Shown: piece by piece, positions 54,701 to 64,000 of the stretch
Layout: each line of letters opens with the position of its first letter
Numbering within the stretch: the stretch's first letter is position 1
Source of the DNA: Uranotaenia lowii
Taxonomy: Eukaryota > Arthropoda > Insecta > Diptera > Culicidae
Assembly: GCF_029784155.1 (NCBI RefSeq)
Contig: NC_073691.1
Span: 51,814,490-51,878,489, forward strand
Reading direction: 5' to 3'
DNA length: 64,000 bases
Notes under the pieces: model-generated
What the model saw: the letters and a program-made list of their open reading frames with translations, nothing else
Databases searched by the model: none
Told to the model about the DNA's origin: nothing
Translations under genes and position numbers: made by a program

Positions 54701-57416
54701 TCAGTATTTATTCCGAACCATTTAACCTGATTTGGAACATGATTCTGGTCATGAATTGTAGACTGTTCTGATCCTAATCGGGGATCCTGATCCTGAACCT
54801 AAGACCTAATCTGATCTTGTTCTTTGATTTTGATCATGATCGAGGGTCTGATCCTACTTTTGACCTGGATTCTTATGTTTTTAGTAGTTCGTAGTTCTAA
54901 TCTTTAAGCTTATCCAGCCCTTATCATTACAGCTACAATCATATTTAGTTTTATTTAGAATTTACCTACAATTTTGCAAAGTTTCGATTATAACACAGTT
55001 TAACATTCAACCTCGCCATTAAAATTTATACGGATCCCAAGGGCTACGGTCAGCAAATTAATCTAGACAGGAGAGAGAGAAAAAAAACTTCGGTGCATCT
55101 CTCCTGGAAATTGCTGTTGCGTTTGCTGCGATAACCTGCATATATTTATGACTAGCGTTAGCGGAACCATAACAAGCTACTCTACTATGTGGTTTATCGA
55201 TTATTTTTTTTAAACTTTGCTCTCGCTGCTTTCTTGTTCGTCGTCGTCGTCGACTGGTATTCTAGTTGGTATATAAGTTAGGTTTCCCGGTTCCCGGCAC
55301 TTATCCAGAACCTCGTAGCAGAGTGTTGTCTGCAAGTGGCATTTTGTAATGTGACTCCTGATGGCTGCATGTTTTCTTTAATGGTAAATTGCCCCGTCAG
55401 CCGTCTTCCGCTAAAAAACGACTAGATTTTTATTTCTCGAATAAGATGATCATTCTTCATCATCACTCCAATTAGTAAGCTTGACACTAATAGTATTTTT
55501 TATATCTTCTTTCTCTTTTCAGGTACGTAATTTCCAATAATGAAGACTTTGATATATCTCGTTCGATAAAGGTAAATTAATCTAAAAGAGGGACGGACCT
55601 ATATGGGTTTTGCTCTATTAAAATAAAAAAAATCCTTACCGGTATCCAAACTTGAGCTATTAAGTTACGAAAACCACAAAGGCACGTTTCATGGTTCAAA
55701 TTTTCCGGTTCTTTAACGGCCGTAAATTGTTACGAAAGTAACCATCGCAAGTCGAGGGAGGTGTCTGTGACATTGCAAACACATCCGCTGCCAGCAGTAG
55801 TGCACAAAATCTTCACTGGTTCATAATTGCCCCAGTTAGTCACCGACGAAATGAGGCTTCTTCTTTAAGTGTTCCACACTTGGAAGGGTAATAAAAACAA
55901 ACCAAACTAGTAGCAGCAGCAGCCATTTCCATTTCATCCGCGTCCGTTGCTCCCCGCAGAAACCTTTGCCAAGGTCCTCCCCCGGTTGGTTTAACAAAAA
56001 TTAGTCTGACGCCCTCCAACTAGCAGCTATAATTACGACCCCAATTTGGACAAACATATGACGATGGATGTCTCGCGTTTTGGACCTCCTTTGCTGGTCT
56101 TCTATGCAAACACACCTACTCTGCATCGCTGGGTTGCATCTCGTAAACAGACAGAATCAGGGGCAATCGTGGTGCGTGTGTGACCAATGTGACCGCGCAT
56201 TAATTTCGAGGCAAGGTGTCCGAATAACGCGATTAGTTGCACAAATAAAGTTGGACTGGATTTCTTCACAGCTTCGGGGCTTTATTGAAACAAATGGGCA
56301 TGGCATGGTGGAAGCAAGTGTGTTGTGCTTAGGCATAAAGTTTTTCAATTTCGACAGCTCCGAATTCCGAATACCTGTTGAAAGAGGGATGGTCCTGGTG
56401 CAAATTAACCTTGAAGGTTTTTTTTTGTTTGACTTTATTCGATTGACATTAGCTATGCACCTTGGATCTTCACGTGTCCAGCAGTTACTTTCCATCTTAT
56501 AGTTGTAATTGAAATACTTTAGATTTTATTCAAACGACGTTTGCTATGGGCAGTTCGCAGCTAAACGCGCTCGAGAACGGTCGTTATTTTTATGCTGTCG
56601 GGTCGAACCCGCGCGTCTGTGGTTAAAAGTTTTGTAAATGTGTTGTTTTGTTTCAAAAAGGCTGCATTAATGGAGCGCAGTTCAATGAAAAGAACTGTGT
56701 GCAATACATTAATCAAAGAAAAAGGAATTATTTGAGAAAAAGTTCAGAACAGTGTGCGCAATTGGTGAAGCTTTTTCAAAATGGCCGTGTTGTGTGTGAT
56801 AATTTTGGTTGACGATGCGACGTTGAGTGCGATTGGGGCAACCAAAGAAAAAATGGCGATGCATCTCACGAATAATCGGAGCACTTTTACCAAACCTCAT
56901 GTGTGTTTACGGAGTGCTGGGTGGGAGTGATTGTAGGAGGTAGTGGTGGATGAATGATGTTCTGTTGGCTGTTCGGATAATTGGTGATTGGGCTTGTGAT
57001 GTGTTAAAAATAAATTGAAAGATGTGAAGCAGTAGAAAGGTTGGATGAAAGAAAATTTGCATAAGCCACGCACACACTTTACTTGAGTTCCAGCCGGGGC
57101 TGATGGCTGGAAGAAGAGCAACATTTCGGGAGAGCGCTAAAAGAACCCCGGTGAGGATGTTCCATGTTTTTATTTTACTATCTGTTCCCACTAGCTCTTT
57201 AGAATTAACAGTATATATATCTATCTGCCTCACACAAACTAGTTTGTTAGTTGCATCTCACTCACCCAGTCATATATCAAGTGCATCATTATCAGTAAAT
57301 TATGCTGAGAGAGAGCAAAGAGTATCATTGTAATGAAAGCGTCGCGACGCTAGGTCAACTGATCTCACTTCTCACGATATCTCGTGGGTCTCGTGGCTCC
57401 TTCACTGTAATAGAGA
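54701..57416. other. Intronic sequence without a recognised gene
   Basis: Lower repeat density than the rest of the intron. A short 'gatcctgatcctgaac' rich stretch (54770-54850) follows the array. GTC microsatellite 'cgtcgtcgtcgtcgac' is near 55238-55252. The 144-codon frame at 56068-56502 and the minus-strand frames at 56157-57233 have no motif. A recursive splice-site candidate lies at 55522. Confidence 0.4.
55488..55530 (+). promoter_or_regulatory. Candidate recursive splice site (strong)
   Basis: A branch-like CACTAAT near 55487-55493 and the pyrimidine tract TCTTCTTTCTCTTTTCAG (ending 55522) are followed immediately by GTACGTAA (55523 on). The acceptor is of high quality and the joined donor fits consensus, which is the structure of ratcheting points in long fly introns. 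It lies 31.5 kb inside the intron that starts at 24035, on the same strand. Confidence 0.5.
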
Positions 57417-58555
57417 ATTCGTTTTCAAGTGGTGGTGCACCGGGGCACTACCGGTAGTGCACTTTTTGCTGTTTTCATGCTCGTTTTCACGAAGAGTAGT
57501 GCACTGGTAGTGCACCATAAAGTGGACGGTGGAACACTCTGAAAATATTCGGTGTTGCTTGCGCTCTCACCAATACTATCATGAATTTTGACAGCACGTG
57601 CTTCCCGATGTAAACAAATATCAGCTGGTTGGTTTATTTCTATACCGCAAAAATTGCGTTCGAGATGTTTTTTTCTCTTTTTATCCCGAAGAACGGAAAC
57701 TTGTTCCGGATTCAATACCAGTGTCGTTTCCAACAGAGGCAGAGAATTTCACCTGGATGGCACGTTCCAAAGCAAACAACGCTCCCAAGAAGAAATGTGT
57801 CCAGAAGGCTTGCTGCAATCGGTTCCAGGCGATGCCGAAAAAGAGCAGCAAATCAGAGTGCAAAAAGGCCAACCCAAAGATCTGGTGGAATCGCCCAAAC
57901 CGAAAAGTATTTTTGTTCGGGAGGGTTCTATAAGTTGGTCTTCACAGCAAGAAGCGTTCAGCTGCATCGAAGCTACTCTACTAGCAGCAAGCTTCGAGCT
58001 GTGCCTTAGAGTGACGATGCTCGGTTGCGCCAATTCCCGGATTCCCACCCGTTGCCCTCCAAAAACGGTAGTTCGATACTACACCCGCACCCAAGATTTT
58101 TTTTTTGTAATCTTAAATGGAAATAGGTACTCGAACGAAGGATTTGCGAGAAATAAACGTTCAAAATACCGGAACCTTCAAGCTGGGGTAACTGCAGTCT
58201 AGCAGCAGCAAACATAGGCCGCCCAGAATCAGCCGGTATTGCAGTTCATCAGAGCCAGAGGCGAATCTACTAAGCAAAATAAATCTGAAATCTTAACAAT
58301 TCAACATAATACATAAATTCATGCTAAAATTTTCATATTGTTTAAAAGACAATGATCAACTAAAGTAAATTTCATTTCAATTTTCGAAGTAAAACGAAAA
58401 CAAAATACCAGCTGTAATGGATTTTTGACAGCTTGATGTTTTTTGTTGACACTGCCGATTTCACGCACACCTACAAAGGAGAGTGCAAAACTCGATTCAT
58501 GCTCGTTTTCAGCGTGGATGGTGCAAAACTTTCGGGTGGTGAAAACGAATACGGT
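57417..58555. mobile_element. Possible inverted-repeat element around 57.4-58.6 kb
   Basis: ATTCGTTTTCA near 57419-57429 is matched in reverse near 58540-58550, and 'tcatgctcgttttca' occurs in direct orientation near both ends (57476, 58498). Near the left end, 'agtgcac' and 'gtgcactac' words form small palindromes. The core (57590-58205) is less AT-rich and open in three plus-strand frames; one has MARSKANNAPKKKC. I do not recognise a protein. Confidence 0.3.
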
Positions 58556-60700
58556 ATAAGAAGGTCTTGTTACATTGCGGAGCGGAGATTCTGCATTTTT
58601 TTTTTCTTGCGTTGAGATAATAATTAGGTATCAGTTTGTCCGGACGGGATAGCCTGCGAGTATACAGATTGTTCATTATTGTATCCTGTGGACATATATT
58701 AAATCGCTTTACTGCTGCCGTTCAATGATGCTTCCGCAATATCCACAGCTTATCAATGATTTAAATGTATTATCTTTTAACATATGTGATCAGAAACTGA
58801 CATTCTTTTGTAAGTTTAGAAAAGGGTCTTGAAGATTAAATGGTCCATATGAGATTCTGTTGCATATTTTGCGAGCCTGGTCCGACTGTAAGTGTATCTT
58901 GCGACGCATAATTTTGTTCGGGTGAATTTTAGAAAGTGATGGATTGGTGCTGTTCAACAGTTTAAACGAGTTTTCCTCCATTGTCACGTTCAGGTTAATG
59001 ATAAAGAACGGCTAATATTAATTAATCAGATGTTTATTCATATTTTATTTCCGTTTGATACACAATGCTACAATCACTATCACACAATATCAATATCAAC
59101 AATTTTATTATTTATATACGTTCGAAACATGTTCAAAAGCCTATCGTTTGGCGTGAGAGTGCCGATGCTTACGAACAAGCGGTTCTTATTGCGTTGCGTT
59201 TTTTGTGCGAATTCATTGATGGGCGGTGGATTAATTGCATATAAGTGAAGTGATTCATTTGTGGGAAATATGAATAGTGTAGTGCTGTAGCTAGTTGGAT
59301 CTGAGGGCTCTAAATATGTTCGAAGTGCTAATTTTCAGGCCGTGGATAGGCCATCTTGGGAAAGACATGAAAAAAAAACAGTAGTTAAGTGGAAGGGTTA
59401 GGGGGAAGAAGCGGATTGCAGTTGGCAGCAGAAAAAGGAGTGCGCGGAGTGTTTTATTAGGCCAGGAAAGGGGAAAGTTGAATTAGATTAGAAAGAAAAG
59501 TGCTGGGGGTTTTAGGAAGTTTGACACATAGCTCAAGACAACGAGTGTATTATCGTTTACCATACGGGGGAGAAGGAGAGAAAGGAAGTTTCAGCTTACC
59601 ACAGTCTGTAGTAACAGATGTACCATTGAATGGATATGGGTGTCCTTTCATAAATGTATCCTTTTAAAACTCCAAATGTATTTAATCATATATTTTATTT
59701 TATTTTTCACCATTTGTAAGTATGTGCGATTTGTATCCTTTTGAAAACTGTTATTATTGCTAAATACTTTAAACGTTATATGTTTCATTAATTTCAACAT
59801 ATCACTGCTATTTCATAATTATATACCATTATTATTATATCACTGTTCGTTTCCTATAATAATATGCATTTTCCTTATTTTCAAGATACATATATTATTA
59901 GAGGGAATGCATCTGGGGATAACCTAAAGAAATCATTGCAAGCGGCACGGGTAGCCGGCCATTGTAGGTCTCTGAGGGTTGGATGCCTTCTTTCGACGAA
60001 CCATCGGACCGTGGAAGCCCTAGAAGAAATTCGAAGGCCAAGCCACACAGCCATAGGCAGGACCTTGCTACCGATGGGGGAACCATACATACATACATAC
60101 ATACGACGTTTGCTATGGGCAGAGGTAAAACAAGGGGAAGATCCTTATACTCAATGCTGCTGTTTTGGTTATCCAAGGATGCGCATGATCGATAATCGAT
60201 TTATTGGAGAGTGTCTTTTTATTTCATAGTTCTCGTAATACGAGTACTTCTACATTCACAAACCAGATTCTACTCCAATAATGAACTTCCTTGGAGGTGG
60301 AACTATCGGTATAAGATTCTATGCCGAACTGGCATTAGCAAGCTTTCTAATAACTGGCATTGTCCGAACACAACCGTATTGCATATGTTTGAAAGAAAAC
60401 AATCAGCCAGCAAAGATATCGTTGGACGATGTACCAAGCACTGAGTGTGTATGCAAACCGGGATTTGAAAATAAACAATTCTTTGTTTCCAACCGACAGC
60501 AAAAAACCACCAGCCAATATGTTCTGTGCGTGTGTACGTAAACCTGCCGGCAATAGAAAACAGTTTCTAGTTACTCATTCCCACCTCATTCGCATCCATT
60601 TCTTATCAAAGATAAAGCAGGATGAAAAAATAGACAGTCCAAACGGCAGCTGACCATTACAGTGCGTTTTTTTTTGTAATCGGCGTTGGCAGAAGGACTA
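58556..60700. other. Intronic sequence with an orphan minus-strand frame and a CATA microsatellite
   Basis: On the minus strand an ATG at 58981-58979 opens a 63-residue frame to 58790 (EENSFKLLNSTNPSLSKI, then a basic stretch with NKIMRRKIHLQSDQARKI). Codon use looks protein-like and an acceptor-like TATTAG precedes it, but no family is recognised. (CATA)n lies at 60086-60104; the preceding 59900-60085 stretch is less AT-rich and resembles a retrotransposon 3' tail. Confidence 0.3.
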
Positions 60701-60714
60701 TGTCAATAATCTTT

Positions 60715-60792
60715 CCTTTGCCAACCGACTCAGATGGTGCACTGGGTAAGATACCGGACTGGTAAGCCGAGATTAGATGTAGCAGTGAGCTC
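60715..60792 (+). repeat. tRNA-like (SINE-type) sequence, degenerate
   Basis: CAGATGGTGCACTGGGTAAG resembles an A box with D arm; ACCGGACTGGTAAGCCG is in the place of an anticodon arm; GAGCTCGATTCTCCC resembles a T arm with B box. The stems are imperfect, so this is a tRNA-derived relic at best. Confidence 0.35.
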
Positions 60793-60997
60793 GATTCTCC
60801 CTATATTTTTTTAGGAAGAATTATCCAATAAATATCACCCTTTAGGATGAAAATCCCATGAAATTTTTTTCTTGTTTCGTTTGAATGTAGTGGTCATGCA
60901 TTATGTTACTTCGGAGCTTGAGTGTTTATGCCAGTAGTGCTTTTCCAATCATATCATCTTTGGTACAGTATACTTTTTAGCGCATATTATTTATATA

Positions 60998-61749
60998 CAC
61001 TGAGGTTTTTTTACGCGGTTTTTTTACACGGTTTTTTTACGCGGCTTTTTTTACGCGGATTTTCGAATTAACGCGGTTTTTTTTACGCGAATTTTCGAAT
61101 AAACGCGGTTTTTTTTACGCGATTTTTCGAATTAACGCAGTTTTTCAGAGAAAATATTCTAAGACTTTTTCAAAGGAAAACACTTAGAATCTTTTTGTAG
61201 TTGGGAAAATCTTAGCTCTGAGACTAAGAACGTGATACATGAGATCTGAGATCTGAGACCTGAGACTTGAGACCTGAGACATGAGACCTGAGATTTGAGA
61301 CCTGAAATATGAGACTCGAGATCTGAGACACGAGACATGAGACATGAGACCTGAGACTTGAGACCTGAGACATGAGACATGAGACATGAGACATGAGACC
61401 TGAGACATGAGACATAAGACATGAGACCTGAGACATAAGACATGAGACATGAGACATAAGACATGAGACTGAGACATGAGACGATCTGAATTCCACACTG
61501 CCAAATAAGCCTCACTATATTCTACTATTCTATTAATCTAATTGATTTTGTTTTTTATCTTAAAAATAAACTATCATTGTACGCAAATTTTTAAATAATC
61601 ATGGTTCTTACGCGTTTTTTTAGTAACATGCTTTTTTACGCGAATTTTTTAATTAAAATGGATTTTTTACGTGGATTTTCGAATTTAGGGGTTTTTTTAC
61701 GCGGTTTTTTTTTACGCGGGACGAAATACCGCGTAAAAAAACCTCAGTG
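60998..61749. mobile_element. Non-autonomous Tc1/mariner-like element with ACGCGG-rich ends and a TA duplication, carrying a heptamer array
   Basis: Ends CACTGAGGTTTTTTTACGCG and (reversed) CGCGTAAAAAAACCTCAGTG are perfect inverted repeats flanked by TA (60996-60997, 61750-61751). Further 'tttttacgcg' copies are stacked inside both ends (61010-61140, 61600-61725). The centre holds a heptamer array (61205-61490). CAGTG/CACTG termini with TA duplications fit Tc1/mariner. No transposase frame. Confidence 0.88.
61205..61490 (-). repeat. Heptamer array (GTCTCAN on the minus strand), array 2, inside the 60998-61749 element
   Basis: About forty units of 'gagacct', 'gagacat' and 'gagactt' on the plus strand. 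The left border 'aatcttagctctgagacta' is the reverse complement of the right border of array 1 at 43825-43850 (agagctaagattct), so the two arrays belong to the same element family. Confidence 0.88.
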
Positions 61750-61893
61750 TACAGAGATTTTCTAAATAGGAATTGGATTTTTTTTCAACCTCTTCTATGG
61801 GTATGGGTGTAGCATGAGTGAAAAGGCATTTAAACAAGAGAGTTAACTGTTCCTCTTGCAATTGTTCTTTGTGTGTCTTTTTTTAGTTGCTTA

Positions 61894-63023
61894 GGGGCCG
61901 TTCACTAATTACGTAAGCACGATTTTGGAAATTTTCAACCCTCCCTCCCCCACTGGTGAGACAAAGTAAGATTTTTCAAAACCCCCCCTCCCCCCCTGGT
62001 AAGATCTTACGTTTTTTATTCTTTGAGAAATTTACACCTTATTTTCAAAAAGAGCTTGAAAATATTAAAAATGTTACATACATGCTTCAAAGCAAAGCAC
62101 TCTACAAAGCACAGCAGTAAAGTAAAAAAAACTGTATTTGAAAAGCACAATCTATACAAAACAACAGGTGAAATATCATAAACGATTAAAGAAAACATCA
62201 TTCGAGGCGTAGCATGTTTGGAGTAGCAATAATTTTCAATAAATTTCCACAATCGAATAAACAATATAAAATCTGAACTCCAATTTCAAAAAGAGAGATC
62301 AGGTTAGCACAAGGTGTTTTTTACCTGAAAGTCTTAAAAATCTATAAAAAAATCATTCTGTACTACTAGAGATGGGGCAAAAATGTTTAACGACAATCAA
62401 GTTTTCAACTTACCTAAAAACTCAGACTTATTCAGCAGTAAGCGATATAGTTTTAGGATTTTTTGGTTATTCTTTTGTAAAATTTAGAGTTGGTCGTGTC
62501 TAACACTGAAAAAACTGTCTAGAAATGCATTATTTAAAAGGGGCCATATGAATTTTTAAAGATTTTTTCTGGATGAAGACATTTTCGAAATATGATGGAT
62601 TCAAATCGTGGTGTCACAACGCGCCTTTTTCCTTTTTGTTTCTATAAATTTCTCAATTAAAAAGATTTTTATGATGGAAAGCGAAAAGCGACGATCTTTT
62701 TTTAAAAATGTGATTTAGTATTTTTGATGGCATGTTCGTTTGAATTGGTTCTCTATGAATTTTATAGAACTTGCAATTGTTTTATTAATCAAATTCACTC
62801 AAAGATAAATAGCATAACATCAAAATTTACCAACAAATAGGTAAAGAGTAAAAAAAACCTGATTAATATAGTTTCGTATGGCTTTGGCTGTGATTAATTT
62901 TTAATGTAACATTTCTTACGTAAGATTTTTGGAAACCCCCCCTACCCCCCTAGTAAGAGATCGTAAGGAAATGTAAAACCCCCCCACCCCCCCTATGTGC
63001 TTACGTAATTAGTGAACAGCCCC
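61894..63023. mobile_element. Non-autonomous DNA element, TTA target duplication (PIF/Harbinger-like), copy 2
   Basis: The ends GGGGCCGTTCACTAATTACG and (reversed) CGTAATTAGTGAACAGCCCC are inverted, flanked by TTA (61891-61893, 63024-63026). It aligns along its length with copy 1 (33926-35130), for example 'gtaagcacgattttggaaat', 'ttttcgaaatatgatg' and 'cgtggtgtcacaacgc'. It lacks the nested 219-bp MITE and has an additional segment at about 62065-62215. No transposase frame. Confidence 0.85.
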
Positions 63024-63049
63024 TTATCCAGGTGGCAAATCCTTTTTAC

Positions 63050-64000
63050 GGATTGCATTCCAAAGCACGACAAGCCACCGCGTCCCCCCAGGTTGCTACT
63101 CTGGGTTCATTGGTGCAATTGGACGACTCATGATACAATGTTATTAGATACATTGTACCCCGAATGCCATAAAGTTTACCTGGGCCCACAGACCTTGATT
63201 CCCACCTCGAACCGTTTGGCACTATCCTTTAAAAGTGACCACATTCAGTAATACACACCTCTCCTCATAACGTATCGACGCCTGACTCTTCTCTAACGAC
63301 TCAAAAACCGACATCTCTTCGCAATGACTCGAGGTTAACGTACACATACCTTTCCTCAACACGTCTCAAAGCCTGATATCTCCTCTGACGATTCGAGATG
63401 TGACCACTCCTTGTAACGACTCGAGGTGTATACTCATACGCCTCCTCTTGCGATTCGAAATCCGACCTCTCATCGTAAAGAATCGTTGTTGAACTCGCAA
63501 GACTCTCCTCCTGGGGACTCGAAGCCTGACATCTTCTCTAACGACTTGAAGCCCGATTTCTTATCACCAGAATTGGAAGTTCGTCACCTTTTGCCCGTTG
63601 TGTGCCGAGCTCGCTTCTGTCACACCACACGCGCGACGAAGACGTCATGCTACACTGACTCTAAAGACTTTACTCTTGGGTATTCACCGACTGTGGAATA
63701 ACCCTTTCCCAACAACCTCCACTGCGAAGAAGGTCCAGTCTTACCCTCGCAGTTTCGAAAGACAGGTACCGTCAGCAAGGAGGTCACCACTCAGGTCCAA
63801 CACATGGATGAGCACCGTAAAACCAACTCGGATTAGATAACGTTTTGGTTGAGGATCGGTCCTCCGAAGATTATGCTGGGTCCTATAAAGAATAAATGGC
63901 GGCACAACTGCGGGCAGCAATAGTTTAACTGGAAAAAGCGTTGTTGAGGAGATATGGGACGTTGCGCTAATATCAGATACATAACTCAGGACTCAGGGAG
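63050..64000 (+). mobile_element. Leader sequence of a non-LTR retrotransposon (relative of 53290-52690), running to the window end
   Basis: Plus-strand words such as 'gctactctgggt', 'ggtgcaattgg', 'atgccataaagt' and 'actgcgaagaaggt' match the reverse complement of 53290-52690, in the same order. The middle part (63240-63560) is a loose repeat of 'aacgactcgaggt' type that resembles 8060-8190. No coding frame is convincing; the body of the element, if present, would lie beyond 64000. Confidence 0.6.

Noticed and set aside
53945..54730. Frames with [16 protein letters not shown] text (also near 61159-61515)
   Set aside because: Direct translation of the GTCTCAN heptamer array; the same text appears in all frames.
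56068..56502. Plus-strand 144-codon frame in the long intron
   Set aside because: No start context, motif or splice signal; an antisense frame of similar length covers the same bases.
57588..58202. Resemblance to histone H3 or a CENP-A-like protein (MARSK start; words VRE, SS.QEA, LC and RVTM in order in another frame)
   Set aside because: The matching words are short, lie in two different frames, and the intervening sequence does not align; chance cannot be excluded.
61005..61750. Possible CRISPR-like or promoter array of 'tttttacgcg' repeats
   Set aside because: The repeats are stacked terminal repeats of a TA-flanked DNA element in a eukaryotic genome; there are no regular spacers.

Overview
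The window looks like genomic DNA from a dipteran insect, most probably a mosquito. That is an inference from the AT-rich composition, the 62-63 bp introns, and the dense load of non-LTR, BEL/Pao, Tc1/mariner and small terminal-inverted-repeat elements. Only four host genes can be supported. They are the last exon of the splicing factor SF3A1 (+), a complete four-exon xylulose kinase gene (-), a complete two-exon ATG10 gene (-), and the first coding exon of an unrecognised gene (+) whose long first intron appears to fill the rest of the window.

Layout. 1-~5150: a nearly full-length RNase H-bearing non-LTR retrotransposon on the minus strand, probably sitting in the last intron of SF3A1. 5381-5482: terminal SF3A1 exon. 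5892-15037: xylulose kinase, convergent with SF3A1. Its 17-codon first exon lies 7.4 kb from exon 2, and that intron holds relics of BEL/Pao and RTE-type elements, a small TTAA-flanked element, and a GC-rich minisatellite between two LTR-like direct repeats. 17463-18680: a candidate inverted-repeat element. 19645-20318: ATG10. 20790-21590: a second GC-rich minisatellite. 23911-24034: first coding exon of the unknown plus-strand gene.

From 24035 to the end I see no further host exon with confidence. The region holds decayed non-LTR and mariner fragments, several non-autonomous DNA elements (three with 3-bp TWA target duplications, one carrying a nested element whose empty site is preserved in another copy), and a 2.1-kb element with ~550-bp inverted arms. 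It also holds a 3.5-kb 9-bp microsatellite (GACAAAAAA/T) and three arrays of a GTCTCAN heptamer. Two juxtaposed 3'/5' splice-site motifs (41383/41384 and 55522/55523) are candidate recursive-splicing points of the long intron.

The host genes are unrelated housekeeping functions (pre-mRNA splicing, pentose metabolism, autophagy) and do not form a pathway. The very long open frames at 43.5-47.5 kb, on both strands, come from the 9-bp repeat period and are not genes. I found no convincing evidence of a new multi-gene system. The most informative signals are the repeat architecture and the recursive splice-site candidates.
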